Origin: Streptomyces sp. NBC_00663
GTDB taxonomy: Bacteria; Actinomycetota; Actinomycetes; Streptomycetales; Streptomycetaceae
Direction of reading: 5' to 3'
Assembly (NCBI RefSeq): GCF_036226885.1
Contig: NZ_CP109027.1
Location: forward strand, 3,534,001-3,598,000
Length of the DNA stretch: 64,000 nt
The position numbers and the translations under genes were made by a program. Shown one piece after another: positions 1 through 8,654 of this stretch (positions are counted from its first letter, which is position 1; each line of letters opens with the position of its first letter). Under the pieces are notes generated by a model. The model saw only the letters and a program-made list of their open reading frames with translations. It made no database searches and was not told the DNA's origin.

Positions 1-215
1 TGCTCGGTTTCCGCGCCGCCGACACCGTCGCCTTCGGCGACATGCCCAACGACATCCCGATGCTCACCTGGGCCGGCCACGGCGTCGCCATGGGCAACGC
101 CCACCCCGAACTGCGCCGCCACGCCGACGAGATCGCCCCGACCAACGAGGAGGACGGAGTGGCGACGGTGCTGGAGCGGCTGTTCCCGGCCAGAGCCGCC
201 ACCGCGCGCCTCTGA
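1..215 (+). CDS. HAD-superfamily (Cof-type) phosphatase, 3' end only
   Basis: Only the last 70 codons are present; the gene enters from the left edge (frame begins at base 3, stop TGA 213-215). The fragment reads through GDMPNDIPML, the GDxxND acidic motif that binds Mg2+ in HAD motif IV, followed by the typical AVAMGNA-like stretch (here GVAMGNAHPE) and EDGVA near the C-terminus. This arrangement is characteristic of Cof/YidA-type sugar-phosphate or cofactor phosphatases. The substrate cannot be judged. Gene 435-1364 is a sugar kinase on the same strand, but the 219-bp gap with its own operator suggests separate transcription. Confidence 0.85.
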   Translation, partial: LGFRAADTVAFGDMPNDIPMLTWAGHGVAMGNAHPELRRHADEIAPTNEEDGVATVLERLFPARAATARL

Positions 216-230
216 CACCGACCACTCATC

Positions 231-350
231 GTGGGCGACCGCCGGCCGCAGAACCTGCCCGGCACCGCCGACGAGTACCCCAACTGGCAGCTGCCGGTGG
301 CCGATCCGCAGGGGCGTGCCCTGACGGACCGGACGGACTCAACTTGCTGA
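231..350 (+). pseudogene. malQ: malQ (4-alpha-glucanotransferase) C-terminal remnant
   Basis: The frame from 231 reads RRPQNLPGTADEYPNWQLPV, then ADPQGRAL, before running into a stop at 348-350. From memory this matches the C-terminal signature of actinobacterial MalQ amylomaltase (the GTxDEYPNW segment). No upstream catalytic domain is present: the preceding bases belong to the HAD gene. It is therefore a stranded 3' tail, not a functional gene. It suggests a maltose-utilisation gene once lay here and was removed by deletion or rearrangement. Confidence 0.7.
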
Positions 351-370
351 AACTTTCTGCAAGTTCTTGC
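343..370 (+). promoter_or_regulatory. LacI/MalR-type operator, overlapping palindromes
   Basis: CTTGC (343-347), GCAAG (359-363) and CTTGC (366-370) form a near-perfect 21-bp dyad centred on 353 (three non-pairing positions including the centre) and a second perfect dyad GCAAG-TT-CTTGC. CTTGCAG/GAAA-TTTC elements of this kind are known operators of MalR and related LacI-family repressors in Streptomyces. It lies about 65 bp upstream of the PfkB kinase start, so it probably controls the operon starting at 435. The cognate regulator is not in the window. Confidence 0.6.
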
Positions 371-434
371 CAGCCGTCGCGCACGGCTGCTTGACTCACC
401 AACCCTTGGCCCCCAAGAGGAACGAGCCGACCCC

Positions 435-1364
435 ATGAGCACCGAGACCGAGACCGACGTCCTCGTCCTGGGCGGCGCGGGCGTGGACACCGTCGTCCAT
501 GTCCCGGAGCTGCCGCTCCCGTACGCCGACAGCTACATGATCCGGCCGGGCATCGTGACCCGCGGCGGCCAGAGCGGCGACTTCTTCGCGCTCGGCACGC
601 ACTCCCTGGGGCTGCGCACCCACCACATCGACCTGCTGGGCGACGACCCCGAGGGCGACCTGGTGCGGGCGCTGCACCGGGACCGGGGCATCGGCCTCAC
701 CGAGGTGCCGTCCGCCGCGGGCACCAAGCGGGCGGTCAACCTGGTCGACCCGGACGGGCGGCGGCTGTCGCTGTACGACGACACCCGCAGCCAGGAGTCC
801 GACCGGCTGCCCGAGGACACCCTGCGCACCCTGGCCGCGGGCAGCCGGCACGCGCATGTGGTGATCACCTACCCGTGCGCGTACGCCCTGCCGGTGCTGC
901 GCGAGGCCGGGGTGACCATCTCGACGGACCTGCACAACTGGGACGGGGAGAACCCGTACCACGAGCCGTTCGCGCTCGGCGCCGACCTGGTCTTCCTGTC
1001 CACGACCGCGCTGGCCGACCCGGAGGCCACCATGCGGGACGTCGTCGCGCGCGGCCGGGCCCGGATCGTCGTCGCCACCGCCGGGGCCGAGGGCGCGTAT
1101 CTGCTGGTCGACGGCGAGATCACGCACGTGCCCGTGGTGGAGCCGCCGGCGCCCGTGGTCGACTCCAACGGCGCCGGCGACGCCTTCGCCGCCGCGTTCC
1201 TGCTGGGCTGGCTGGACGGCGCCGACCCACTGCGCTGCGCCCGGTACGGGGCGGTCGCCGGCGCCCACGCCTGCACGGTGCCGTCGACGCGGGCCGACGC
1301 GATCGGACGCGAGGAACTCCTCGCGCGGGTCGCCGAGTTGGACGCCGCCGGGGTGCAGGGGTGA
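435..1364 (+). CDS. PfkB-family carbohydrate kinase
   Basis: 309 residues, a normal length for the ribokinase/PfkB family, which phosphorylates sugars or nucleosides with ATP. The C-terminal anion-hole and catalytic-base motif is clear: VVDSNGAGDAFAAAFLLGW, with D of GAGD as general base. An N-terminal glycine-rich segment (RGGQSGDFF) fits the substrate lid region. The ATG at 435 follows AAGAGGAACG. It is the first gene of a compact set: its TGA overlaps the GTG of the GMC oxidoreductase by 4 bases. The sugar substrate is unknown; a role in the radical SAM cluster is inferred from co-transcription only. Confidence 0.9.
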   Translation: MSTETETDVLVLGGAGVDTVVHVPELPLPYADSYMIRPGIVTRGGQSGDFFALGTHSLGLRTHHIDLLGDDPEGDLVRALHRDRGIGLTEVPSAAGTKRAVNLVDPDGRRLSLYDDTRSQESDRLPEDTLRTLAAGSRHAHVVITYPCAYALPVLREAGVTISTDLHNWDGENPYHEPFALGADLVFLSTTALADPEATMRDVVARGRARIVVATAGAEGAYLLVDGEITHVPVVEPPAPVVDSNGAGDAFAAAFLLGWLDGADPLRCARYGAVAGAHACTVPSTRADAIGREELLARVAELDAAGVQG

Positions 1365-2845
1365 CCGGGTTCCACCATGACGTCCTGGTCCTCGGCGGCG
1401 GGGTGGCGGGCTGTGTGCTCGCCGCCCGGCTGAGCGAGGACCCGGACCGCTCGGTCTGCCTGGTGGAGGCGGGCCCCGACCACGGCCCGGACCCCGCGTC
1501 CTGGCCGCGCACCCTGCGGGACGCCCGCGCCCTGCCCCGCGACCACGTCTGGGAGCGCGGGGTCGCGGTCCACCGGCTGCGCGCCCGCGTCCTGGGCGGC
1601 TCGTCCTGCGTCAACGGCTGCTGGCACACCTGGGGTTCGGACGCCGACCACGCGGAGTGGACCCGGGCCGGTGGTCCCCGCTGGTCGGCGGCGGGCATGG
1701 CCCCGTACCGGGACCGGGCCATGGGCCGGATGCGGCTGCGGGACGTGCCGGACGGGGAGTTCAGCGTCTGGGCCCGCGCGGCCCTGCAAGGCGCCGGCGA
1801 ACTCGGCTACGAGGCCGTCGACATGGGCGCTCCCGGCCCTCCCGGCCGTGGCACACCTCTCGTCAACGCGCTTGACGGGCTGCGCTGGAACGCCGCCTTC
1901 GGCTATCTCGGCCCGGCCCGCGACCGTGCCAACCTCACCGTCCTGGGTGACGCGAGCGCGGACCGGCTGGTGCTGCGCGGCGGCGCGGTGGTGGGCGCCG
2001 AGGTCGTCGTCGCCGGGCGGCGCGAGACGCTCACCGCGGACACCTACGTCGTCGCCTGCGGCACCTTCGGCTCCGCCGGGCTGCTGCTGCGCAGCGGCGT
2101 CGGACCGGCCGGTGAACTGCGGGCGCTGGGCATCCGGGCGGAGGTCGACCTGCCCGGCGTCGGCGCCAACCTCTCCGACCAGCCGGGAGTGTTCCTCCCG
2201 CTGACCCCCACGCCCGGCCTCAACGCGGCGCTGGCCGCGCAGGACGAGAAGGGCGAGCTGTACGTCAGCCGGATGCTGGTCCGGGCCGCCAGCACGCACT
2301 GTCCGCCGGGCGGCTGGGACCTGCACATCCTGCCCTCCGCCGGCGACCCGCTGTTCGGCACGCTGCCGCCGGGCGCTTACGAGGCCGGTATCGCCGCGTT
2401 CGTGATGAAGCCCGCCTCACGCGGCCGGGTCCGGCTCCGCTCGGCCGACCCCGCCGAACCGCTCGACATCGACCCCGGGTTCCTCACCGACCCGGACGGC
2501 CACGACCTCGCCGTACTGCGGGAAGGCCTGGAGACGGCCGAACGGCTCGCGGCGACGGCACCGCTGGCAGCTCTGGCGGACCGCCCGGCTCCGCACCGGA
2601 TGACCGACGCCGAGCTGCGCTCCCGGCTCGGCACCTACTGGCACCCCGTGGGCACCTGCGCCATGGGCGCCGACGACGATCCGCTCGCCGTCACCGACGG
2701 GGTGGGCCGGGTGCGGGGCGTGGCCAACCTCCGGGTCGCCGACGCCTCCGTACTGCCGACCGCGCCCGCCGCCAACACCCAGCTGCCGGTGCTCGCCACG
2801 GCCGAACTACTGGCCGACGCCCTCAAGGAGGCGGACACCCGATGA
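1361..2845 (+). CDS. GMC-family FAD-dependent oxidoreductase
   Basis: 494 residues starting at GTG 1361 (overlapping the kinase stop). N-terminal Rossmann FAD motif VLGGGVAGCVLAARLSED with the ribose-binding Glu in VEAGPD, then the GMC signature RVLGGSSCVNGCWHTWG. The C-terminus has HPVGTCAMG, carrying the active-site His, and a second active-site position in APAANTQLPV, where Asn replaces the second His as in choline-oxidase-like members. GMC enzymes oxidise primary or secondary alcohols, often of sugars, choline or glycosides. It overlaps the next gene by ATGA. The alcohol substrate is unknown. Confidence 0.92.
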   Translation: MTGFHHDVLVLGGGVAGCVLAARLSEDPDRSVCLVEAGPDHGPDPASWPRTLRDARALPRDHVWERGVAVHRLRARVLGGSSCVNGCWHTWGSDADHAEWTRAGGPRWSAAGMAPYRDRAMGRMRLRDVPDGEFSVWARAALQGAGELGYEAVDMGAPGPPGRGTPLVNALDGLRWNAAFGYLGPARDRANLTVLGDASADRLVLRGGAVVGAEVVVAGRRETLTADTYVVACGTFGSAGLLLRSGVGPAGELRALGIRAEVDLPGVGANLSDQPGVFLPLTPTPGLNAALAAQDEKGELYVSRMLVRAASTHCPPGGWDLHILPSAGDPLFGTLPPGAYEAGIAAFVMKPASRGRVRLRSADPAEPLDIDPGFLTDPDGHDLAVLREGLETAERLAATAPLAALADRPAPHRMTDAELRSRLGTYWHPVGTCAMGADDDPLAVTDGVGRVRGVANLRVADASVLPTAPAANTQLPVLATAELLADALKEADTR

Positions 2846-3948
2846 CAGCGCCCACCGAACGGGGCCACCCTGAGCCAGCACCCACCGGGCGGGACCACCT
2901 CGTGACACCGCCCACCGAGCGGGCCGGCCCGACGACCACACCCACCTCGCAAGCCCACCCGACGACCACACCCACCTCGCAGGCCCACCCGGTGACTACA
3001 CCCGCCGAGCGGGCCCCCGAGACCCGGCTGATCCACGGCTGCATGGGACTCGGGGGCGCGTGGGACCGTACGCCGCACACCGCCGAGGACGTCGACCGGG
3101 CGCAGGCCGCCGTCGAGGCGGCTCTGGAGTGCGGGATCACCGTCTTCGACCACGCGGACATCTACCGGTTCGGCAAGTCCGAGGCGGTGTTCGGGGAGGT
3201 GTTGGCCCGGACGCCCGGACTGCGGGAGCGGATCACGCTCCAGACCAAGTGCGGGATCAGGCTCGCCGAAGGAGAGCGGCCGGGGCGGTACGAGCTGCGG
3301 GCCGGCTCGATCGTCCGGCGGGTCGAGGAGAGCCTCGCCCGGCTGCGCACCAATGTCATCGACACGCTGCTGCTCCACCGCCCCGACCCGCTGACCGGCC
3401 CCGACGAGATCGCGGGCGCCCTGCACGAGCTGCACCGGCAGGGACTGGTCCGCCGCTTCGGCGTCTCCAACATGAGCGCGGCCCAGATCGCCCACCTCCA
3501 GGCCCGCCTCGAACTGCCGCTCACCGTCAACCAGTTGGAGATGAGCCTGGCCCGGCGTGACTGGGTCGAGGCCGGTGTCCTGGTCAACACCTCCGCCGCC
3601 ACCGCCAACGGCTTCCCCGAGGGCACGGTCGAGCACTGCGTGGACCAGGGCATCCAGCTCCAGGCCTGGGGCGCGCTGGCCCAAGGCCGCTACACCGGCG
3701 ACGCCGGACACGCCGACTCCCCGGCCGCCGAGCTGCTGCGCCGGCTGGCCCGCGCCAAGGGCACCACCCCCGAGACGGTCCTGCTGTGGTGGCTCGCCCG
3801 GCACCCCGCCGGCGTCGTCCCGGTCATCGGCACCAGCCGCCCCGACCGCATCCGCGCCTGCCGCGACGCGGCCCTGCACGCACCCGACCTCACCCACGAG
3901 GAGTGGTACGAGCTGTGGATCGCGGCCCGCGGGACCCCGCTGCCCTGA
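2842..3948 (+). CDS. Aldo/keto reductase with N-terminal decapeptide repeats
   Basis: 368 residues from the ATG at 2842. The AKR barrel begins near residue 57 (TRLIHGCMGLGG) and resembles the YdhF subgroup. The catalytic tetrad is visible: Asp and Tyr in FDHADIYRFG, Lys in QTKCGIR, His in LLHRPDPL; the NADP-binding end reads VVPVIGTSRPDRI. Family members are about 300 residues; the extra N-terminal ~55 residues consist of Pro/Thr/His-rich 10-residue repeats (see repeat feature). The 4-base overlap with the GMC gene fixes this start, but the repeat may be a linker without catalytic function. It likely reduces the carbonyl product of a partner oxidoreductase; this is inference. Confidence 0.88.
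   Translation: MTAPTERGHPEPAPTGRDHLVTPPTERAGPTTTPTSQAHPTTTPTSQAHPVTTPAERAPETRLIHGCMGLGGAWDRTPHTAEDVDRAQAAVEAALECGITVFDHADIYRFGKSEAVFGEVLARTPGLRERITLQTKCGIRLAEGERPGRYELRAGSIVRRVEESLARLRTNVIDTLLLHRPDPLTGPDEIAGALHELHRQGLVRRFGVSNMSAAQIAHLQARLELPLTVNQLEMSLARRDWVEAGVLVNTSAATANGFPEGTVEHCVDQGIQLQAWGALAQGRYTGDAGHADSPAAELLRRLARAKGTTPETVLLWWLARHPAGVVPVIGTSRPDRIRACRDAALHAPDLTHEEWYELWIAARGTPLP
2851..3030 (+). repeat. 30-bp tandem repeat, coding 10-residue units
   Basis: Six consecutive 30-bp units at 2851, 2881, 2911, 2941, 2971 and 3001. Units at 2941 and 2971 are nearly identical; outer ones are degenerate. Encoded units follow PTxxxHPxTT (for example PTSQAHPTTT, PTSQAHPVTT, PTERAGPTTT). The period is a multiple of three, so copy-number changes keep the aldo/keto reductase in frame. 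Confidence 0.85.
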
Positions 3949-4003
3949 CCCAGGAACCGTTCGCATCCACCCCCCGCCGTACCTACCGACGGAGAACCCA
4001 CAC

Positions 4004-6034
4004 GTGACCGCGAGCACCACCGCCACCACCACTCCCGCCATGTCCACGGACCGAGGCCAACTCACCTCGGCCCGCTTCTACATCACCTTCCGCTGCAACT
4101 CGCTCTGCGGCTACTGCAACGTCTGGCAGGACGACAAGTTCAAGGGCTACGAGGAACTCACCCTGGACAAGGCCTGCCAGATCCTGGACGAGCTGTACGA
4201 ACTGGGCGTGCGCTACGTCGACTTCACCGGCGGCGAGCCCGTGCTGCACCCGCACATCGACGGCATCGTGCAGTACGCCAAGTCGCTCGGCATGGCCGTG
4301 GAGATCACCAGCAACGGCATCCGGTTCGCCAAGCACATCGACGCGATCGTGCCCTACGTCGACACCATGAACGTCTCCCTGGACACCCTGCGCGCGGACC
4401 GCTACCGGCAGATCCGCGGGGTGCCCACCCTGGACCGCGCGCTCGACGTCATCGAGAAGGTCATCGCCACCGGCACCGGCAACCTCAAGCTGATCTGCGT
4501 GGTCACCCGGGAGAACGTCGACGAGATACCGGACCTGCTGCGCTTCGCCCACGACAACCGGATCACCGTCTACTTCTCCGGCATGTTCGAGTACTTCGAC
4601 GAGCAGGACACCGTCCGCGACACCAACCGGACCGCCCGCAAACTGAAGCTCCCGCTGATCGAGCAGAACGGCAAGCCGCTCGCCGACGCCGTGCCGGGCC
4701 GTTCGGACCGGATGGACGAGTCGGAGCCGACCGACGGCCCGATCTCCGCCCGGCTGATGCGGCTGCTGTACCAGCCGTTCGCACTGATCAACCTGCACTT
4801 CCGCAAGTACATGGAGACCCTGGACCCCACCGCGCCGACCGACTGCTACGCCAACAAGCGCATCCTGACCGTCGGCCCGGACGGCCGGCTGGTGCTGCCC
4901 TGCTACCACGCCTTCGACAACTCGGTCGAGTGGGACCGCCCGTTGCGCGAGCTGGTGCAGGACCCGGAGTTCCTCAGGGTGCGGGACGAGGAGGTGGGCC
5001 AGCGCTCGGAGTGCCGCAGCTGCACCGTCTTCCCCTACATCGGGCTGTCGTTCAGCCACCGCTTCGACAAGGTCTTCCTCTACCAGGCGCTGTCCGAGGA
5101 GATCGCCAAGATCAAGACGCGGTTCGCCGACCCGCTGCACCCGCGCCTCACCCTCGACCACGACACACTGCTGGCGCGGTACGCCGAGGTGGAGGAGCTG
5201 ATCGACCACGCCCTGCCCACACCCCGGCCGGCGCGCTCCGCCGACCACTTCTACGCCTTCGAGCCCACCGGCGCGGGCGACTTCCGCACCGACCTCACCA
5301 GGGGCGCACTGAGCCTCGCCGAACTCCTCGGGGACTACACCCACGGCGAGTGCTGGGGCATCCAGCGCTCCCCGCACACCTGGATGCGCCTGGTCTACCG
5401 CGACCTGGTACCGGCCCTGCGCGAGCTGCTCCCCGAGGAGGCGTACACGGCGGTCGTGGGCGAGCTGTACGAGGTCCAACTGGCGTGGTGGCGGCTCTAC
5501 TTGGCGCGCTACTACCGGGGCGCCGAGCAGGCCGGCCCTACGGCGGGCGAGGAACTTCTCGCCGGGTTCCTGTCCCGCACCGCGGCCCTGCTCCCCGACG
5601 CCCCCGCCGCCGGCCGCGTCCGCGAGATGCTGCTCCACGCGGGCTGTGTCCTGGGCCTGCCTGCCGAGACCCTCACCCCCCTGGCCGTTCGCACGCCGTT
5701 CCCGGAAGCCGACCTGATCGCCAAGCACCTGCTGCTGATCGCGCCGGACGCCGAACTGCCGCGCTACGCCGACCTGTTGCCGGACGAGTCGGCGGAGCCC
5801 CTGCGCCGGGTGGTCCTCGGCGCCCCGGCCCCCGAGGACCACCCGCCCCTGGACGCCGAGTCCGCCCGGCTCCTCGGCCACGGCCCCGCGTCCACCCCGG
5901 ACGAGCTGATCGCCGCCGTGACCGCCCTCGCCCCGGACCACCGCACCGCCCTCGCGGAACGCCTCCTCACCCACGAACTGCGTGACCCGGGCGCGATCCG
6001 GCGCCGGGGAGCGGAGTTGAGGGAGCCGAGTTGA
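4004..6034 (+). CDS. Radical SAM enzyme with long C-terminal helical domain
   Basis: 676 residues from GTG 4004, preceded by GGAGAA; an in-frame ATG at 4039 is an alternative. The radical SAM cluster motif CNSLCGYC (CxxxCxxC) lies near residue 29, with GGEP (DFTGGEPVLHP) for SAM binding. Around residues 286-345 there is a second Cys group (LPCYHAF, then SECRSCTVF), suggesting a SPASM/twitch-like auxiliary Fe-S site. The last ~300 residues are Leu/Glu/Ala-rich, predicted helical, and not recognised. It sits 55 bp after the aldo/keto reductase as the last gene of the set. The substrate is unknown: SPASM-type enzymes modify peptides, sugars or cyclitols, and here a small sugar-like substrate fits the neighbours. 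Confidence 0.85.
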   Translation: MTASTTATTTPAMSTDRGQLTSARFYITFRCNSLCGYCNVWQDDKFKGYEELTLDKACQILDELYELGVRYVDFTGGEPVLHPHIDGIVQYAKSLGMAVEITSNGIRFAKHIDAIVPYVDTMNVSLDTLRADRYRQIRGVPTLDRALDVIEKVIATGTGNLKLICVVTRENVDEIPDLLRFAHDNRITVYFSGMFEYFDEQDTVRDTNRTARKLKLPLIEQNGKPLADAVPGRSDRMDESEPTDGPISARLMRLLYQPFALINLHFRKYMETLDPTAPTDCYANKRILTVGPDGRLVLPCYHAFDNSVEWDRPLRELVQDPEFLRVRDEEVGQRSECRSCTVFPYIGLSFSHRFDKVFLYQALSEEIAKIKTRFADPLHPRLTLDHDTLLARYAEVEELIDHALPTPRPARSADHFYAFEPTGAGDFRTDLTRGALSLAELLGDYTHGECWGIQRSPHTWMRLVYRDLVPALRELLPEEAYTAVVGELYEVQLAWWRLYLARYYRGAEQAGPTAGEELLAGFLSRTAALLPDAPAAGRVREMLLHAGCVLGLPAETLTPLAVRTPFPEADLIAKHLLLIAPDAELPRYADLLPDESAEPLRRVVLGAPAPEDHPPLDAESARLLGHGPASTPDELIAAVTALAPDHRTALAERLLTHELRDPGAIRRRGAELREPS

Positions 6035-6086
6035 GGGTGCGGCGGAACACCTCTGCATGAACGGGTGACATGTCAGACTTCCGGCC

Positions 6087-7961
6087 ATGGGGACGATCTA
6101 CGCGTTCATGGCGGGCGTCAACGCCTACCCACCGCATATCGCCACACCCCTCTCGGGCTGCGTCAACGACGTCGGCGCGGCCCGGGAGTTGCTGGAGCGG
6201 CGGGGCGGGGACGCCGTCGAGGTGCGGACGGTGCTGGACGGCGCGGCGACGGTCTCCGTCGTCGAGGACGGCATCCGCACGTTCCTCGGGTCGGCCGGGG
6301 CCGGGGACACGGCGTTGTTCTGGTTCTCGGGGCACGGCAGCGAGCGGGTGGCCACCGGCGCCGAACTCCTCGTCGAGGCGACCGGTCTGAGCCAGGCGCT
6401 GGTCTGCGTGGACGGCCCGCTGTCCGACAAACGCCTGGGCGTGCTGCTCGACGAGGTGGCGGCGCGTGGGGCGCTGGTGGTGGCGGTCCTGGACTGCTGT
6501 TACTCGGGCGGCGCGACCCGTGAGGACCGGATCCCCGCCGACCTCACCGCACGCTGGGCGCCGCCCCGCCCGCAGTGGCCGGCCGCCCGGGACGCGGCCC
6601 CCGCACCGGGTGCCGCCCGGCATCTCCTGCTGGCCGCGAGCCGCCTCGACCAGCTCTCGTACGAGGGCTGGTTCGACGGCCGCCGGCACGGCATCTTCAC
6701 GCACGCCCTGCTGGACGCGGCCCGCACGGCGGGCCCGGACGCCACCTACCGCCAGGTGCTGGCGGCGGCGGACGCGCGGGTACGGCGGTCCGGCGGCCGG
6801 CAGCAGCCGGTGCTGTTCCCGGACACGGCCGAGGCCGCCGATCTGCCGTTCCTCGCGGGCGCGGGGGCGAGCGCGGTCGGCGACCATCTGCTGCGGTGCG
6901 GTCCTGAGGGGTGGGAGGTGGACTGCGGGACGGTGCACGGCCTGCGGGGCGGGGCGGATGCCGGGGGCACGAAGTTCGGGGTCCTCGGCGCGGGGCAGGT
7001 CGTACGGGCTCGTGCGGTGCGGGCGGACCGGTCGCTGGTGGAGCCGGTGGACTGGACGCCGGATCCTGGGCGGGCCTACCCGGTGAGCCCGACCGCGCTG
7101 GCCGCTCCGCCCGCCACGGTCAGTGTCGAGGGGGCGGACGCCCGCCTCCGGGCGGCCGTCACCGCGTGTGCCACCCCGTCGCTCCGGGTCGTGGACTCGC
7201 CGGAGGACTTCGGTGATCTGCACTTCCGGGTGGTCGCGGCGGGCGGCGGCGTGGTGGAGGTGCTGGGGCGGGACGGGACGCGGTTCGTGGATCCGTTGCG
7301 GCTCGGCGCGCGGCCGGCCGACCGGGACGGCTCACCGGCCGAGGCGACATCGTCGTACGACGGGAAGACGGTCGTGGACTGTCTGACGCACCTGACCCGT
7401 TGGCACCGGCTGCGCGATCTCGGCTCGCGGCCGTCCCTGCTGGACAACCAGGTCCGGGTGGAGATCGTCCCCTGGGGCGGCGGGAGCGCGCTGGTGCCGG
7501 ACGGGCGGGGGGAGATCGTGTGCGCGTACGGGCCGGACGGGGAGCCGCCGGCGCTGTCCATCCGGCTCGACAACCGCTCGCAGCGGCCTCTTTGGTGTGT
7601 GCTGCTCGATCTCACCGACAGCTATGCCAGCGACCCGGTGCTGTTCCCGGGCCACTTCATCGGGCCGGGGCGGACGGGGTACGCCCTGGACGGGGAGCCG
7701 GTGCGGCCGGCCCTGCCGGAGTCCCGGGCCGTCACGTCCGGCGCGGAGGTACGGGACTGGCTCAAACTGATCGTGGCGGAGGGCGAGTTGAACACCGTGC
7801 CGTTCCGGATGCGGGCGTGGAACCAGTGGGCGGGCGGCGCGGACGAGGACGTCCTGCGGTTCGGCGCGCCCTCCGGCGGACGTGACCTCGGACCGGCCGT
7901 CCAGGGCACGCCGGGCCGCTGGGCCACGCGGACGATCGCCCTGCGGACGGTCGTGCCCTAG
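6087..7961 (+). CDS. Caspase-family (C14) protease
   Basis: 624 residues. N-terminal caspase fold with catalytic His83 in FWFSGHGSE and Cys138 in VLDCCYSGG, and GVNAYPP/GCVNDV near the start as in bacterial metacaspase-like proteins. Residues about 330-620 form a second region without a family I can name, beta-rich, containing VEIVPWGGGSALV and LDNRSQRPLWCVLLDL, reminiscent of C-terminal sensor or effector-binding domains of bacterial caspases. It starts 52 bp after the radical SAM gene and ends 13 bp from the convergent RES gene. Prokaryotic caspases often act in signalling or anti-phage cell death; its role here is open. Confidence 0.88.
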   Translation: MGTIYAFMAGVNAYPPHIATPLSGCVNDVGAARELLERRGGDAVEVRTVLDGAATVSVVEDGIRTFLGSAGAGDTALFWFSGHGSERVATGAELLVEATGLSQALVCVDGPLSDKRLGVLLDEVAARGALVVAVLDCCYSGGATREDRIPADLTARWAPPRPQWPAARDAAPAPGAARHLLLAASRLDQLSYEGWFDGRRHGIFTHALLDAARTAGPDATYRQVLAAADARVRRSGGRQQPVLFPDTAEAADLPFLAGAGASAVGDHLLRCGPEGWEVDCGTVHGLRGGADAGGTKFGVLGAGQVVRARAVRADRSLVEPVDWTPDPGRAYPVSPTALAAPPATVSVEGADARLRAAVTACATPSLRVVDSPEDFGDLHFRVVAAGGGVVEVLGRDGTRFVDPLRLGARPADRDGSPAEATSSYDGKTVVDCLTHLTRWHRLRDLGSRPSLLDNQVRVEIVPWGGGSALVPDGRGEIVCAYGPDGEPPALSIRLDNRSQRPLWCVLLDLTDSYASDPVLFPGHFIGPGRTGYALDGEPVRPALPESRAVTSGAEVRDWLKLIVAEGELNTVPFRMRAWNQWAGGADEDVLRFGAPSGGRDLGPAVQGTPGRWATRTIALRTVVP

Positions 7962-7974
7962 GCGGTGTCCACGG

Positions 7975-8628
7975 CTAAGGGGCCAGCTGGACGTAGTACG
8001 GCTGGAGCACGGAGTTCAGCCACTCCCGTCCCTCGGCCGTGTCGAAGTCCACGGCGTCCTCCTCGTCGGCGCGCAGGGCGCCGTCCGGGCTGCGGTCGCC
8101 GAACAGCACCACCGTACGGTCGGCCGGCTCCCGCTTGGACGCCCACAGCAGCCCCTGGGCCCAGGGCTCGGTGTGGTGGCGGATCCAGTGGGCCCAGTCG
8201 CGGGTGTACGGGTACTCGTGGGCCTCGGTGTGCACGAGCCAGGTGTCCTGGTGGACGGCGGCCAGGTCCTGGGCGCTGACCAGCGGCAGGACGTCCACGT
8301 CGGCGGCGAGCCGCAGGGTGCTCAGCCGGCGGCCCTCGACGGCACGGCGCGGCAGCAGCCGGGGGCCGCCCGCGGGGTCGAAGGGCAGGGAGCGCAGCAG
8401 GGTCTCGCAGACGGCGGCTGTGGGGCCGAGACCGGCGTAGAGATAGCCGTAGGGGTCGCAGGAGGTGGCGTCGAAGCGGCCGCCTCCGTACAGACAGTGG
8501 GCGGGTTTTGGGTTGAACCCGGCGGCGGGCCGGTGGGAGCCGTGGATGCGGTAGAGCGGGGTGCCGCGGGTGAGTGTGACCTTGCCGGGAGTGCCGGTCA
8601 GGGCTTCGGGCGGCCGGTAGTTGGGCAC
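7975..8628 (-). CDS. RES-domain protein, probable NAD+-degrading toxin
   Basis: 217 residues. The sequence LYRIHGSHRPAAGFN, then GGRFD, YGYLYAGLGPTAAVCETLLR, has the spacing of the RES domain: conserved Arg27, Arg51, Tyr60 and Glu75. RES proteins such as MbcT (M. tuberculosis) and its relatives are ADP-ribosyltransferase-fold toxins that hydrolyse or phosphorolyse NAD+ and are neutralised by Xre/MbcA/ParS antitoxins. It is the last gene of a three-gene unit, 26 bp after the antitoxin-like gene. Domain identity is strong; toxicity is inferred from family and context. Confidence 0.85.
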   Translation of the reverse strand: MPNYRPPEALTGTPGKVTLTRGTPLYRIHGSHRPAAGFNPKPAHCLYGGGRFDATSCDPYGYLYAGLGPTAAVCETLLRSLPFDPAGGPRLLPRRAVEGRRLSTLRLAADVDVLPLVSAQDLAAVHQDTWLVHTEAHEYPYTRDWAHWIRHHTEPWAQGLLWASKREPADRTVVLFGDRSPDGALRADEEDAVDFDTAEGREWLNSVLQPYYVQLAP

Positions 8629-8654
8629 GGGTCAGTCACTTCCCATCCGGCGGC

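Noticed and set aside
6066..6075. TGACATGTCA palindrome upstream of the caspase gene
   Set aside because: A 10-bp palindrome is expected by chance many times in 64 kb, and no flanking symmetry supports it.
3983..6088. Long open frame antisense to the radical SAM gene (701 codons)
   Set aside because: Val/Gly/Gln/Arg-rich composition with no motifs; a typical GC-rich shadow of a real gene whose motifs are clear on the other strand.
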